Source: Obelidium mucronatum
Lineage: Eukaryota; Chytridiomycota; Chytridiomycetes; Chytridiales; Chytriomycetaceae
Length of the DNA: 64,000 nt
Direction of reading: 5' to 3'
Assembly (NCBI GenBank): GCA_025765595.1
Contig: JAIVFH010000069.1
Location: 62,001 to 126,000 of the forward strand
The first letter of the stretch is position 1, and the number at the start of each line of letters is the position of its first letter. The position numbers and the translations under genes were made by a program. Of this stretch, positions 21,301-30,740 are shown piece by piece. The notes under the pieces are model-generated. The model had not been told where the DNA came from. It made no database searches and saw nothing but the letters and a program-made list of their open reading frames with translations.

Positions 21301-23279
21301 CGTTTTTGCTTCTTCAAAACTCCCAAATGTTAACGAACCAATTGTGCGGGAAAAAAAAAGATATGCACCAGTTCTCCGACCTCTTCGAATGATTTCCCAA
21401 GCCTACGCTTTCAGACCACCCGCACACAGGATCCTCGCCAACCGATTAACTGAAATCTGTAAAAACGAAGGATTGCAAACAGACTTGCGAACCTTGATGG
21501 CGCTTTGTGAACTCACTGATGGTGATATCCGATCCAGTTTGAACACACTCCAGTTTTTCAAGCGACGGACTAAAGTTCTTACAATGGAAATGCTGGCGGG
21601 TTTGGATGTGGGGCATAAAGATATGACGAGGGGGTTGTTTAAAGTGTGGGAGGACATTTTCATGATTCCGAGTGCAAAGAAGCGGAAGAAGTTGGGAATG
21701 GGGGAGCAAGGGAAAGGTAATTGAGTTTTTTTTCTTGGGGTGGGTTTGTTAATAGTGCTTTTTTTTTAAACAACAGACAACGACGCGAATCGGTATATTC
21801 ATAGGCTATTGTCTCTCATATCGGCGAGCGGAGAGATTGACAAAATAGTTCAAGGTTTGTTTTAAGGCCGATGAATGCAGTTTGAATGCCAACACCAAAG
21901 TAAAAACTAATTATTCTGTAGGATGTCACGAAAACTACTTGAAAATGAGAATCGTGGATTCGATTTCCTCTTCTTCAGATGCAACTCGATCATCAACGAA
22001 AATTGAGCAGGCTTTAGATTGGCTAGTGTTTCATGATCGACTGGATCGTTTCATCAATGTTGATAAAGACTTTGAACTGTTCAAGTATCAGCCGTTTACG
22101 ATCGTCAATTTCTACCGACTTTTTGCGGGCGTGGCTAAACCCGCGATAGAATTTCCTCGCGCTGAATATGATGTGAGATGATTCTATTACGTTGGGAATT
22201 CGTTATGTTAAAATTGAGTTTTGGCAGAACTTTGTGGCTCACCGATCCAATGAGAATATTATCAGTGCATTCATTAATACTTTATCGCTGAATGAGCGGG
22301 TCACTTGGGGAAATCGGGGCCGTCTTTTGCAAGAATTAGTGACAGCCGTTGTTGGATATCATTTCTCCAGACTTCAGAGCCGTATGTTGCATCATCTTAA
22401 GTTTTTTGCTGTAACGACATTTTTTCATCCGGGAATAGGTGAATGTGAATCTGTTGAAGTCAAATGAAAAGCTCGTTTTGGACAAACTGGTCAATATCAT
22501 GGTTTCTTTTGGGTTAAAGTTTATTCAGGAAAAAGGAGAGGACGGTCATTATTTGTTCAGGCTTTTTCCGTAAGTGGTGGTTGTTGTGTGTTTGTGTTGG
22601 ATCTGAAAAAAAAATCGCGTCCTTCCAGTCCTATTGAGAAACTCATCATTGGAAAAGAAGATGCCAATGCTCCATCATGTTCAGCAAATTACGTATCCTG
22701 TGAAGCAGTTGATTTCCAACGAGGTTTGTTCCATTCGACGTTCTTGCTTTTTATGTTTCATTAACACGGCCCAAAAATCAAGATCGAAACAGAGTCTATT
22801 CGGCGATCTATTGCAACGTCCAATGAACGAATGAAGAAATTGGGTGGCCAGGGAACAGGAAACTTGTTCAGGCGACAGCAGGAAGTTGTAGGTGATGGAC
22901 CAGACAAGGAAAACGAGGAAGAGCCAGCAAGTCAAGTTGGTAAAACGCCAAAGAAACGGTGAGAATAAGACACTCTCTTCGGTTGTTTCCTTGTTAGTTT
23001 AAATGTTCTTCCATTCACAGGTCTGATCCGACACCATCTCAGACGATCGTACCAGCTCCAATCAAAGCCATTAAGGCAATAGCGAAGGACTTTTTTGGGA
23101 GACCAATTGTGGTTGTGGAGGATGATGATATTCCGGAGGAAGTGGCAACTGATGGTGTGACCGTCATCAAACGCAAAAAAGTGATCGAAAAGGCGCCTGA
23201 TCCTGTCATTAGTTACCGGTACAATGAAGGGTTCTCGAATGCAGTTCGTAAACCAATGAAGGTCCGCGATTTCCTGTAA
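18353..23279 (+). CDS. CTF18: CTF18, alternative RFC large subunit
   Basis: Large AAA+ subunit of the Ctf18-RFC clamp loader, which acts on PCNA in sister-chromatid cohesion. The N-terminus is long and acidic with D/E/S runs. [18 protein letters not shown] (about 20410) opens the AAA+ core, then a 33-bp exon 20626-20658 ([11 protein letters not shown]), Walker [10 protein letters not shown] with I-E-I-N-A-S|D-D-R (20724-20920), Walker [10 protein letters not shown] (20980) and the sensor region [13 protein letters not shown] (21260-21370). The C-terminal domain ends [19 protein letters not shown], as typical for Ctf18 and not RFC1. No BRCT domain is seen, which also separates it from RFC1. 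At least ten introns. The join between the first coding stretch (ATG 18353 or 18395) and the exon opened at about 18545 is unresolved. Confidence 0.9.
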
Positions 23280-23330
23280 TTATTTACAATAAAAATAAGA
23301 AGAATAAATCAAGACTGATTTGAAATTTTG

Positions 23331-24652
23331 ATGGCATCATCATCACCGTCATACTTGATTTCCCTCCTGCTTGGAGTCACTGGCTTGGCCGCATGGAATG
23401 CGTGGATCACTTCAGTTCCGCTGTTCCACCGGCGGCTGGCTGGAACGCCTTATGCCGCCACATTCGAAGCGTGGATCTCGCTTGTGTTTTCCGTTTCGAA
23501 TCTTGCAGGTCTTTCGCTCGTGCTTCTCGTGAAAACAGATGCACTCCTGCGGCTTAAAGCTGGCCTCTTTTTGCATGGATTTGTCTTTGTTTTTGTCTTG
23601 TTTCTGTTGCAATTTGAGCTTGAAGCGACGCTCTTCTTTGGACTTGTTTTGGTGTGTGTTGCTGCAAGTGCTGTTTCGGCCGCGCTCCAGGTATTCCTCT
23701 TGTAGCTGTAATTGGTTGCTGTTCGCTGAATCCCGATTCATGCACGAATAAGATGGCGGCATTTGCAGTACTTGCCTGGTACAAAGCCCCAGTTTTATGT
23801 TCAAATGCCATTAGTGCGGGCCAAGGCGTGGCTGGGCTCGCCGTGTCGATTCTTGCAGCTGTTAATGTAGTTACGAAGCTGGATAATGATGAAGCTATGT
23901 TTGTTGTTGCTGTGATTCTTGCTGGTGCTTCCGTCTGGGGATTACACGTGTTGCCAGGGTACATTGCGTTGGAAGCTGCAGCTCCGCTGGAGAAGAAGTG
24001 GAAGGGCTTGTGCAAGATGATTTGCTGGATGAAGGGGATTCGTTTCTTCCAGTTAGCAGGATTAGTGTGTTGTGGGCGGTGAAGGAATACGGGTTTGCTA
24101 TTCTTTGGGACTTTACGGTTACGCTTGCTGTTTTTCCGGCTTTGGCTGCTTCCATCAAGAGTGTGAGGTACGATGATCCGAATGCGCCAAGTCTTTTCAA
24201 GGAACTGTTTGTTCCAATCATGTTTGTTGTGTTTAATCTTGGGGATCTGACGGGAAAGGTGAACTCAAATTTCTGGCTTTTTGCATCTTATCAATGATGA
24301 CCAATATTCTTCATAGTTTATGCCTGGGTGGAAGGGGTTTAAGTTGCCAGGAAAACATGTGACACTTTGGTTCTCGCTGCTTCGAGTTCTGTTTATTCCT
24401 CTCCTGATGTGCTGCAATGTTCCACAACCCAGTATATTTCCTCGAATTTTCGGGGACGCGGAGTTTATGTTCATCATTTTGATGCTTGGAATCACAAATG
24501 GCTGGATTGCCAGTGACATTATGATGCATGGACCGATGTCGATTTCAGAAAGTTACGGAGTCGAAGGGCAAGGGATTGCAGCGGATGGTTTAGTTTTTAT
24601 GCTTACTTTGGGACTGGCCGTTGGAGGGGCGAGCTCAATGCTTTTTGTATAA
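23331..24652 (+). CDS. Equilibrative nucleoside transporter (SLC29/FUN26 family)
   Basis: Multi-pass membrane protein for facilitated nucleoside transport, in fungi often vacuolar. Start ATG 23331. Exon 1 to 23690, intron 23691-23752, exon 2 23753-24258, intron 24259-24316, exon 3 to the stop at 24650-24652. Family marks: GLAAWNAWIT in TM1; G-Q-G-V-A-G-L in the middle; FNLGDLTGK in a late helix (family F-N-x-x-D-x-x-G-[RK]); and ITNGWIASDIMMHGP near the C-terminus. A one-base frame break at about 23995 separates PLEKK from VEGLVQDDLLDEGD in the large central loop and is probably a sequence error. Confidence 0.88.
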
Positions 24653-24729
24653 GCTCGTCTCTTTTGTTAATCTGGGGAAATAATATCAGCTGTTTTTATT
24701 TGGGATCTGAATTATGTCGAGATTACATA

Positions 24730-26448
24730 TTACTTTATTAACATAAGTTGGTTCCAATTGTGGCAGATGCATTGGAAAGCGAGGCCAGGATTCCTGATGG
24801 GGTCAATTTCCAAAATCCCAAACAGCTGCAAGCACTTGTAAATCAATTTTCCTTCTGGGGAATCAATGTCTGACTGTTCTTTTTCATTTCCTGCGAGAAA
24901 GCGCATCAAGGTCTTTTCAAATACAGCCTGATGCGATAATGGTCTTGCATGTTGAGGCGATACTAAATGTCGAGTATTTTGAATGGTTTCTTGATTCCTC
25001 GTGGCATTGATGAAAGCCTCGTTGCGGTGCAGAATCGGCACAACCCGTCGATCGATAGTTATGATGTCCAAAACGGACAAATGATTCTTTCTAGATGCTA
25101 CCATCAAAGCGCTTTCTTTCCCAGCCAACGGATCCACACGAGGATCAAGTAGCAGTAATTTGACGACTGATGCGTGGCCATTTGCCGCGGCATTTCTAAT
25201 TGCTTCATTTTCACGAGCAGCTGAGTTGACGCGCGCATCCATGAGTAATAATCGAACTACATCCACGTGCCCTTCTTTAGAAGCAATTCGAATGGCTTCG
25301 TTATTCATGGCAGACGGATCAACGCGGGGATCCGACATAAGAATTCTAACGCCTTCCACCATTCCAATCCGTGAAGCAATTCTTACAGCCTCATTCTCCA
25401 ATGCAGAAGGATTGATTCGGGGATCTGCCAATAGCAAGCGAATCACACCTCCCCTCCGATTCTCAACTGCTATCTGCAAAGCGAGACAGTCATCTTCAGA
25501 AAGATCGATTCTTCCATCTTGAATAACAAGCTCTATAATCGCATCCAAACTTTGACTCCCGTGTTCAATCTTGTCATAAACTTGCTGCCGTAGAACAACC
25601 ACATCCATTCTACCACTGGAAAACAGAACCAGTTTCCACACTGCAATACCACCGTTTGTGAGGACTAATTCTAGTAAATCTTGATTTTCCAACAGTACCG
25701 TCTTCATTCTGAAATCTTGGAGAAGGAGGCACACCAGTCCATCGTTCCCTCTGTCAGAGAAATTCCGGAGAAGCAGGTGATCAATCGCAGCAGGATCAAT
25801 TCTGGGATCTGCTAATAATACTGAGAGCAAGCTTGGCGCAAGGGGGTGGTTGAGAGCACAGGACAGAATTGCTTCATTGTCGCACAAAGTTGGATCCACG
25901 CGAGGGTCTTTGAGCAGCAGCTTCACCGTATCAACGTCAAAATTCAAAGCCGACCATCGAATCGCGCGGCTCTTGTTACAAGAGGGATCAAAAGAAGGAA
26001 ATGGACTTGTCAACAGTTGGTTCATGACAACAAAGGCAGTCTCGTGGCCAAGTGCCCAGTATCTTGCATCAACACGGGGACCAGTCGGACAAGCGCAAGT
26101 TTCAGACGAAAGCAGCTCTTTATAGATGGCCACGCGATAGGTTTTGGGGAGGGTGTCCCAATGGGATATTTGTTTTTGGGGAAGGCGTTTGATCCCGTTC
26201 GAGTGGAGGAAGCACCAGATGCAGCTGCTTCGCGATGATGAAAAGGAGTGCTTGAAGTGCTTCCGGGCAAAGAGTGGACTGTGTACTAGAAAGGTGGCAA
26301 AGGACTTTGCAGTGAGAGACGTGGCAAGAAGCCGGTCGTTAATTGGAAGCTGCAGCAGAACTTCCTGTATTAGTTCGTTCGGGAGCGATTCGAAGCTGCG
26401 AGAGAAGGCAGGTTGGTCCAGCAGGTGTTTGGTCTCTTTGGTGGTCAT
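24730..26448 (-). CDS. F-box protein with ankyrin-like repeats
   Basis: Intronless 572-residue protein. The N-terminus carries an F-box (FESLPNELIQEVLLQLPIND, about residues 16-36), predicted to bind Skp1 in an SCF ubiquitin ligase. The rest is a run of ankyrin-like repeats of about 33 residues with a recurrent D-P-R-[VI]-[DN]-P turn (e.g. LLKDPRVDPTLCDNEAI, LLLMDARVNSAARENEAI) and the helix pair I-A-S-x-x-G-H-x-x-V-V-x-L-L-L. The chosen start M-T-T-K-E-T-K precedes the F-box; in-frame ATGs up to 26601 would add a hydrophobic stretch that is probably untranslated. Likely a substrate receptor; substrate unknown. No frame break in 1.7 kb. Confidence 0.82.
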   Translation of the reverse strand: MTTKETKHLLDQPAFSRSFESLPNELIQEVLLQLPINDRLLATSLTAKSFATFLVHSPLFARKHFKHSFSSSRSSCIWCFLHSNGIKRLPQKQISHWDTLPKTYRVAIYKELLSSETCACPTGPRVDARYWALGHETAFVVMNQLLTSPFPSFDPSCNKSRAIRWSALNFDVDTVKLLLKDPRVDPTLCDNEAILSCALNHPLAPSLLSVLLADPRIDPAAIDHLLLRNFSDRGNDGLVCLLLQDFRMKTVLLENQDLLELVLTNGGIAVWKLVLFSSGRMDVVVLRQQVYDKIEHGSQSLDAIIELVIQDGRIDLSEDDCLALQIAVENRRGGVIRLLLADPRINPSALENEAVRIASRIGMVEGVRILMSDPRVDPSAMNNEAIRIASKEGHVDVVRLLLMDARVNSAARENEAIRNAAANGHASVVKLLLLDPRVDPLAGKESALMVASRKNHLSVLDIITIDRRVVPILHRNEAFINATRNQETIQNTRHLVSPQHARPLSHQAVFEKTLMRFLAGNEKEQSDIDSPEGKLIYKCLQLFGILEIDPIRNPGLAFQCICHNWNQLMLIK

Positions 26449-26947
26449 TGTGGCGCTGGAGAAAAAGAAGAAAGTAAAAGGAAGAAAGTTCAAACGATAG
26501 AACTGTAACATTTTGATGACCTGACTGGAAGGCAGCCGCTGGAAGAAACAAATGGACGGTATTGGACGAACACTGTGGAGTCGAATTTTTAATTGACCCA
26601 ATTCATTGTACCCGATTCAAGTTTCCCCAGTACACCTCCAGCCACCGTCTGCCAATGCACGATGAGAATAACCAGATTGGATCGCGCTTTCCCTTAGTTT
26701 TGGTAGGAATATGTTGTGAAGTCTGGTCAGAATGCCAGCCTGCCGGGGCTTGACCATTATCTCACACACCATACATCGCTTTGTAAACGGCAGGGTAGAA
26801 CACTGAATCCTTAAGATACTTATCAAGGGAAAATTGGTTATAGATGAGACTGTCAAGACACTTCAGTAATTTAATCACGGTATTACACAAGCCTGCCAAA
26901 AACACGATAAAAAAAGCCAATCCCCGCCCCAATTAAGATCGACGAGA
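26449..26947. other. Divergent promoter region, F-box/ankyrin and metalloprotease
   Basis: About 500 bp between divergent starts. Contains a short in-frame extension of the minus-strand gene; otherwise nothing recognisable. Confidence 0.4.
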
Positions 26948-28279
26948 ATGAAGTTGATTGGTTTCATTCTGGCGTCGGCGTCCGTTGCTCTTGCCATTTG
27001 TGGAGTTCAGGAAGTTCCTCTCAGTGACAAGCTGGCCATTGAAGCCTTCATTGCCAACAAGACAGGCTCCTTCAGACTTGAGGCTGTGTCATTTGCAGCA
27101 GTAGCACCCCCCACAATCGAAACCTGGTTCCATGTACTTTCTGACGGTGTCAGCGGCAACGTTCCTGATAAAATGCTTGCTGACCAAATCTCTGTCTTGA
27201 ACAGAGACTACAGTGGCAATTTCAATTTCGTTCTTTCTGGAGTCACCCGGACATTGAACCCAACATTGTTCACCGTGGATCCTACCGCTGGGAACGCTGA
27301 TCTCGCATCTTGGATGGGCTCTATGCACAGAGGAGATTGGGGAACGCTTAACATCTTTTTGGGCAATCCACCACCACCACTTTTAGGAGTTGGTGGGTAT
27401 CCTTGGCAACCCACTGTAACTGCTGACTGGGTCTATTTGCGGTACTCTACTTTGCCGGGAGGAGAATATGGGCCATTTAACTTGGGGCGAACAGCCGTCC
27501 ACGAAGTGGGGCACTGGCTTGGACTTTACCATACTTTCGAAGGTGGATGCTCGTCTCCTGGTGACTATGTCGATGACACTCCTGCGGAGGCCAGCGCCGC
27601 TAGAGACTGCGCACTGAGTCGTGACTCGTGCACTGGCCCTCAGTTTCCTGGTCTGGATCCAGTCCAGAATTACATGGACTATGGTTCCGATAGCTGTATG
27701 AATCAATTCACTGTTGGCCAGTTTGCCCGAATGGCGATCATCTACGCGACATATCGAGGTCCCCTCAGAACCCGTGTTGAATGTTACCCAACCGTTTGGA
27801 GCCCCACCGCAATTTATGAATATATTTCCTACGTTACGCACGAAGGTAACAATTATCGCACGTGGTGGTGGTCACAAGGAGACATTCCGTCTCCAACGAA
27901 TCCCAGCAACGCTTGGAACTATGAAGGCCCATGTGGAGCTCTCAAACCGTCGACAACAACTACTACCACTACTACAACGACAACAACAAAGCCAACGACC
28001 ACGAATACAACGACGACCACAACGAAGCCAACCACAAGTACTACCACGACAACGACAACAAAGCCAACCACAAGTACTACCACAACTAAGCTAATCCCAA
28101 CTACCACCACCACAACTACAACTAAGCCAACTACAACTACCACAATTACTACTACTACAAACAGTGGAGGTCCAGTTCCAGGTCAGCCATGTACCGGAGG
28201 AATTTCGCAATGTTACGCCAACAAGATGTACTACTGCCAAGGATCAACCTGGATCTTTTGGTACAACACAACCTGTTAA
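26948..28279 (+). CDS. Secreted M43-type metalloprotease with Thr-rich linker and C-terminal Cys module
   Basis: Single-exon 443-residue protein. A signal peptide (MKLIGFILASASVALAI) precedes a pappalysin/cytophagalysin (M43B-like) metzincin domain. It has the zinc site HEVGHWLGLYH at about residues 185-195, the D-D-T-P motif, three Cys-rich loops, and the Met-turn region NYMDYGSDSC with FTVGQFARM. After the catalytic domain comes a Thr run of about 80 residues broken by K-P-T-T and K-L-I-P, a probable O-glycosylated spacer. The last 33 residues are a small module (GQPCTGGISQCYANKMYYC...W-x-x-W-Y-N-T-T-C) that recurs in the chitinase and CBM5/12 protein of this window, so the enzyme is probably tethered to cell-wall polysaccharide. 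No intron, no frame break. Confidence 0.9.
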   Translation: MKLIGFILASASVALAICGVQEVPLSDKLAIEAFIANKTGSFRLEAVSFAAVAPPTIETWFHVLSDGVSGNVPDKMLADQISVLNRDYSGNFNFVLSGVTRTLNPTLFTVDPTAGNADLASWMGSMHRGDWGTLNIFLGNPPPPLLGVGGYPWQPTVTADWVYLRYSTLPGGEYGPFNLGRTAVHEVGHWLGLYHTFEGGCSSPGDYVDDTPAEASAARDCALSRDSCTGPQFPGLDPVQNYMDYGSDSCMNQFTVGQFARMAIIYATYRGPLRTRVECYPTVWSPTAIYEYISYVTHEGNNYRTWWWSQGDIPSPTNPSNAWNYEGPCGALKPSTTTTTTTTTTTTKPTTTNTTTTTTKPTTSTTTTTTTKPTTSTTTTKLIPTTTTTTTTKPTTTTTITTTTNSGGPVPGQPCTGGISQCYANKMYYCQGSTWIFWYNTTC

Positions 28280-28694
28280 TGCGCGCAGGAGTTAAATTTG
28301 CTTGCTTGTTTGTTTGTTTTGTTTGATTCTGTTGTAATTTGCTTAGTTGGTGTTTTGTTCTTTTTTTTTCTTGGTCATGCAGTTGGATTTGGTTTTTTTT
28401 GTTTTGCTAAGCGTGATGAAAGTATGCAAATTTCTCTCTTCATTTGAAATTCATTTCTAGCCTCTTTTTTTGTTGTTTTTTTTGGATTGTTAAGTTTGGC
28501 TTCCTCATACTATTATAAAAACGTTTATTATGAAGTTTTCATCAAGGTGGTTATTGATTTCGAATGTGGTGACAAATCGGAGAGTAATCAACAGAAAATT
28601 CGGAATCAACGAATGATTTCGAACGTTTGAGAAACAAGTATAAAAGCAACGCATTTCCATCTTCGAAAGAACAACAGTCTTAAGTAAACAAACA
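28280..28694. other. T-rich intergenic region
   Basis: About 415 bp with several T-rich runs (3' flank of the protease gene) and, near the right end, the TATA-like element of the GST gene. No gene seen. Confidence 0.4.
28639..28646 (+). promoter_or_regulatory. TATA-box candidate for GST gene
   Basis: TATAAAAG 49 bp upstream of the GST ATG at 28695, at a distance that fits a TATA box with a short 5' UTR. Position and sequence only. Confidence 0.4.
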
Positions 28695-29336
28695 ATGCCA
28701 GCAACTCTCTACTACACCGCGACTTCCTGCGGCGCCGCTAATTTCATTGCTGCCCACAAAGCCGGCATCCTGGGTTCAAAACTCAACGCTTTCCAAGCCA
28801 ACATCTACACCAAGAAGGTTGCCACCGGTCCCAACGAAGGCGCCGACTACCTTGCCATTAACCCAAAAGGAAATGTTCCTGCCATCATTCTCGAAGATGG
28901 AACTCTTTTGAACGAGAACGCTGCCACCCTGCAATGGATCGTTGACAATGCAGAAACCTCAGTGGGACCAAAATCAGGAACCTCTGAGCGATATGTTCTC
29001 CAATCCAAGCTTTCCTACGTGTCTTCCGAAGTGCACGGAACTGTTGGAGGCCTCTTCAAGCCAAACTTGTCTGAGGAAATCTCTACTTACTTGCACGAAA
29101 AGTATGCACTCAAGCTCAAGTTCTTGAACGATGTTGAGCTTGCAGATGGTCGAAAGTTCTGGGTTGGTGACGCCTTCACTGTTGCCGACGCCTACTTGTA
29201 CATTGTTCTTAGCTGGTCTGGATACTTGAAGATTGATTTGACTCCATACCCTGCCGTCAAGAGTTACTTTGATGGAATTGCAGCTTTGGACCACGTCAAG
29301 GAAGCACACGCTGCGATTGCCGCACACACTGCTTAA
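28695..29336 (+). CDS. Glutathione S-transferase, bacterial beta-class-like
   Basis: Single-exon protein of 213 residues. The thioredoxin-like half starts ATLYYTATSCGAANFIA, with the Cys at residue 12 matching the catalytic Cys of beta-class GSTs. It is followed by NPKGNVPAIILEDGTLLNENA, the cis-Pro and glutathione-binding (E/N-E-N/S) elements. The helical C-terminal half contains FWVGDAFTVADAYLYIVL, the conserved N-capping box/D of GST folds. Conjugates glutathione to electrophiles; cytosolic. No intron, unlike most neighbours, which together with the beta-like active site suggests possible bacterial ancestry. No frame break. Confidence 0.88.
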   Translation: MPATLYYTATSCGAANFIAAHKAGILGSKLNAFQANIYTKKVATGPNEGADYLAINPKGNVPAIILEDGTLLNENAATLQWIVDNAETSVGPKSGTSERYVLQSKLSYVSSEVHGTVGGLFKPNLSEEISTYLHEKYALKLKFLNDVELADGRKFWVGDAFTVADAYLYIVLSWSGYLKIDLTPYPAVKSYFDGIAALDHVKEAHAAIAAHTA

Positions 29337-29432
29337 AGTCTTTGTATAGACCAATAATAGTCAAAATAAAATGCATTTCTCTGTGAGACTTTCTGTTTTT
29401 GCATAGTGAAATAAAGGAAATAATAGAAAATA

Positions 29433-30607
29433 ATGGTGCATTTATTGGATGGCGGGCTTGCCACTCATCTCGAAGAGCTGGGAGCCGACCTTGGTTGTGA
29501 CCCATTGTGGAATGCTCGACTATTACTGAGCAAAGAAGGGCGGGAGCTAATTGAAAGGGCTCACTTGGACTACTTATCGGCAGGGTGTGGCAAGTATTGA
29601 CATCACATACATCCACTTCTAACAACCACAAGAAGACATCTTGACGACTGCATCCTACCAGGCATTCGTCCCGACTGCAGATGTTCCCAGCACAGTATCG
29701 GCTGATATTGATCTTCCGTCGTTGTTTCCCCTTGCGATGAAAGTGGTGCGAGACGCTGTGGAGAAGTCTGGTCGGAAAAGCGTTCGAGTAGCTGCTTCGA
29801 TGGGCTCTTATGGTGCAGTGCTGGCGAACGGGGCGGAGTATACTGGTGACTTTGGGGGCATCAGTTGGAATTCGCTCGTCGTGTTTCATCAAACGCGCAT
29901 TGAAACTATTCTGAAGACGCAGCCAGGTATTTCGGTATTTCTTTTTTAAATTTGGTCTTTTGAGAGAACGCCGAGGCCACTTGAGATGATGATTTACTGA
30001 CGTGGGAGAAACCTGGCCAGATTTGCTAGCGTTTGAAACCATACCCTCCATTTTCGAATCAACGGCTATAGTGGAAGCACTTGAACAATGCTCTAGATCA
30101 AAAGAGATTCCCCCGGCTTGGATCTCGTTTTCCAATACATCAGAATCAAGGGAATGCGCTGCATCAGTCAAGGGCTCGACCAATATATTCGCGGTGGGAG
30201 TAAATTGCGTAAAACCAGAACTAGTTGAACCGATCCTGAGGATTTATAAAGAAGAACTGGCTGAATCGGGCAAAGAGCTCCTGTGCTATGTATGTTTCTT
30301 GTGGCATTACTCGTTTTCTTAAAAAACATATTCCAGCCAAATAAAGGAGAGACTTGGGACGCCATAGGTCGCGGTTGGGTTCAAGAAAGCGGGGTGCAGA
30401 GTGAGGAGGCTTACGTGAACATGGCAAAAACTTGGATTTCAGCTGGAGCCTCGATTGTTGGTGGCGTGAGTAGTATTCCAAGTTCTAAGTCAGTTCAATA
30501 CTGAATCTGATTTTTTCCAGTGTTGTCCGTATTGGACCGAAGCACTTGATGTGTCTCAAATCGACATGGCCCTGCTTCATAGGATCAGAATAGAAATAAA
30601 ACCGTGA
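29433..30607 (+). CDS. Homocysteine S-methyltransferase
   Basis: Zn-dependent enzyme that makes methionine from homocysteine using S-methylmethionine or AdoMet (Mht1/YagD family). Start ATG 29433 ([19 protein letters not shown]). Later blocks: [42 protein letters not shown] and [10 protein letters not shown] (first Zn Cys), then GG|CCPYWTE (the paired Zn Cys, split by an intron), ending at 30605-30607. About five exons, with introns including 30291-30338 and 30468-30520 approximately. Near 29998 one extra T must be skipped to join P-L-E-M-M-I-Y to D-V-G-E-T-W-P-D, and the first intron join is not resolved exactly. All Zn ligands are present. Confidence 0.88.
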
Positions 30608-30740
30608 CGAACCTGCAGCTGTTATTAATATTCGAATTCGATTTTAATTCTTATCGTTGCCCCTTTGGTTCCCCCTTTTACAATGCATTTTTTGTTTTCA
30701 ACCCTCATTTTTCTGTTCCTTGAACTGACTCTTTTATTGA

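Noticed and set aside
18353..23279. RFC1 (large subunit of canonical RFC) as identity
   Set aside because: The C-terminal end, the P-V-D-x-Y-x-R-P-E-K-K element and the I-C-N-D-x-Y-A-P block fit CTF18, and no BRCT domain is seen.
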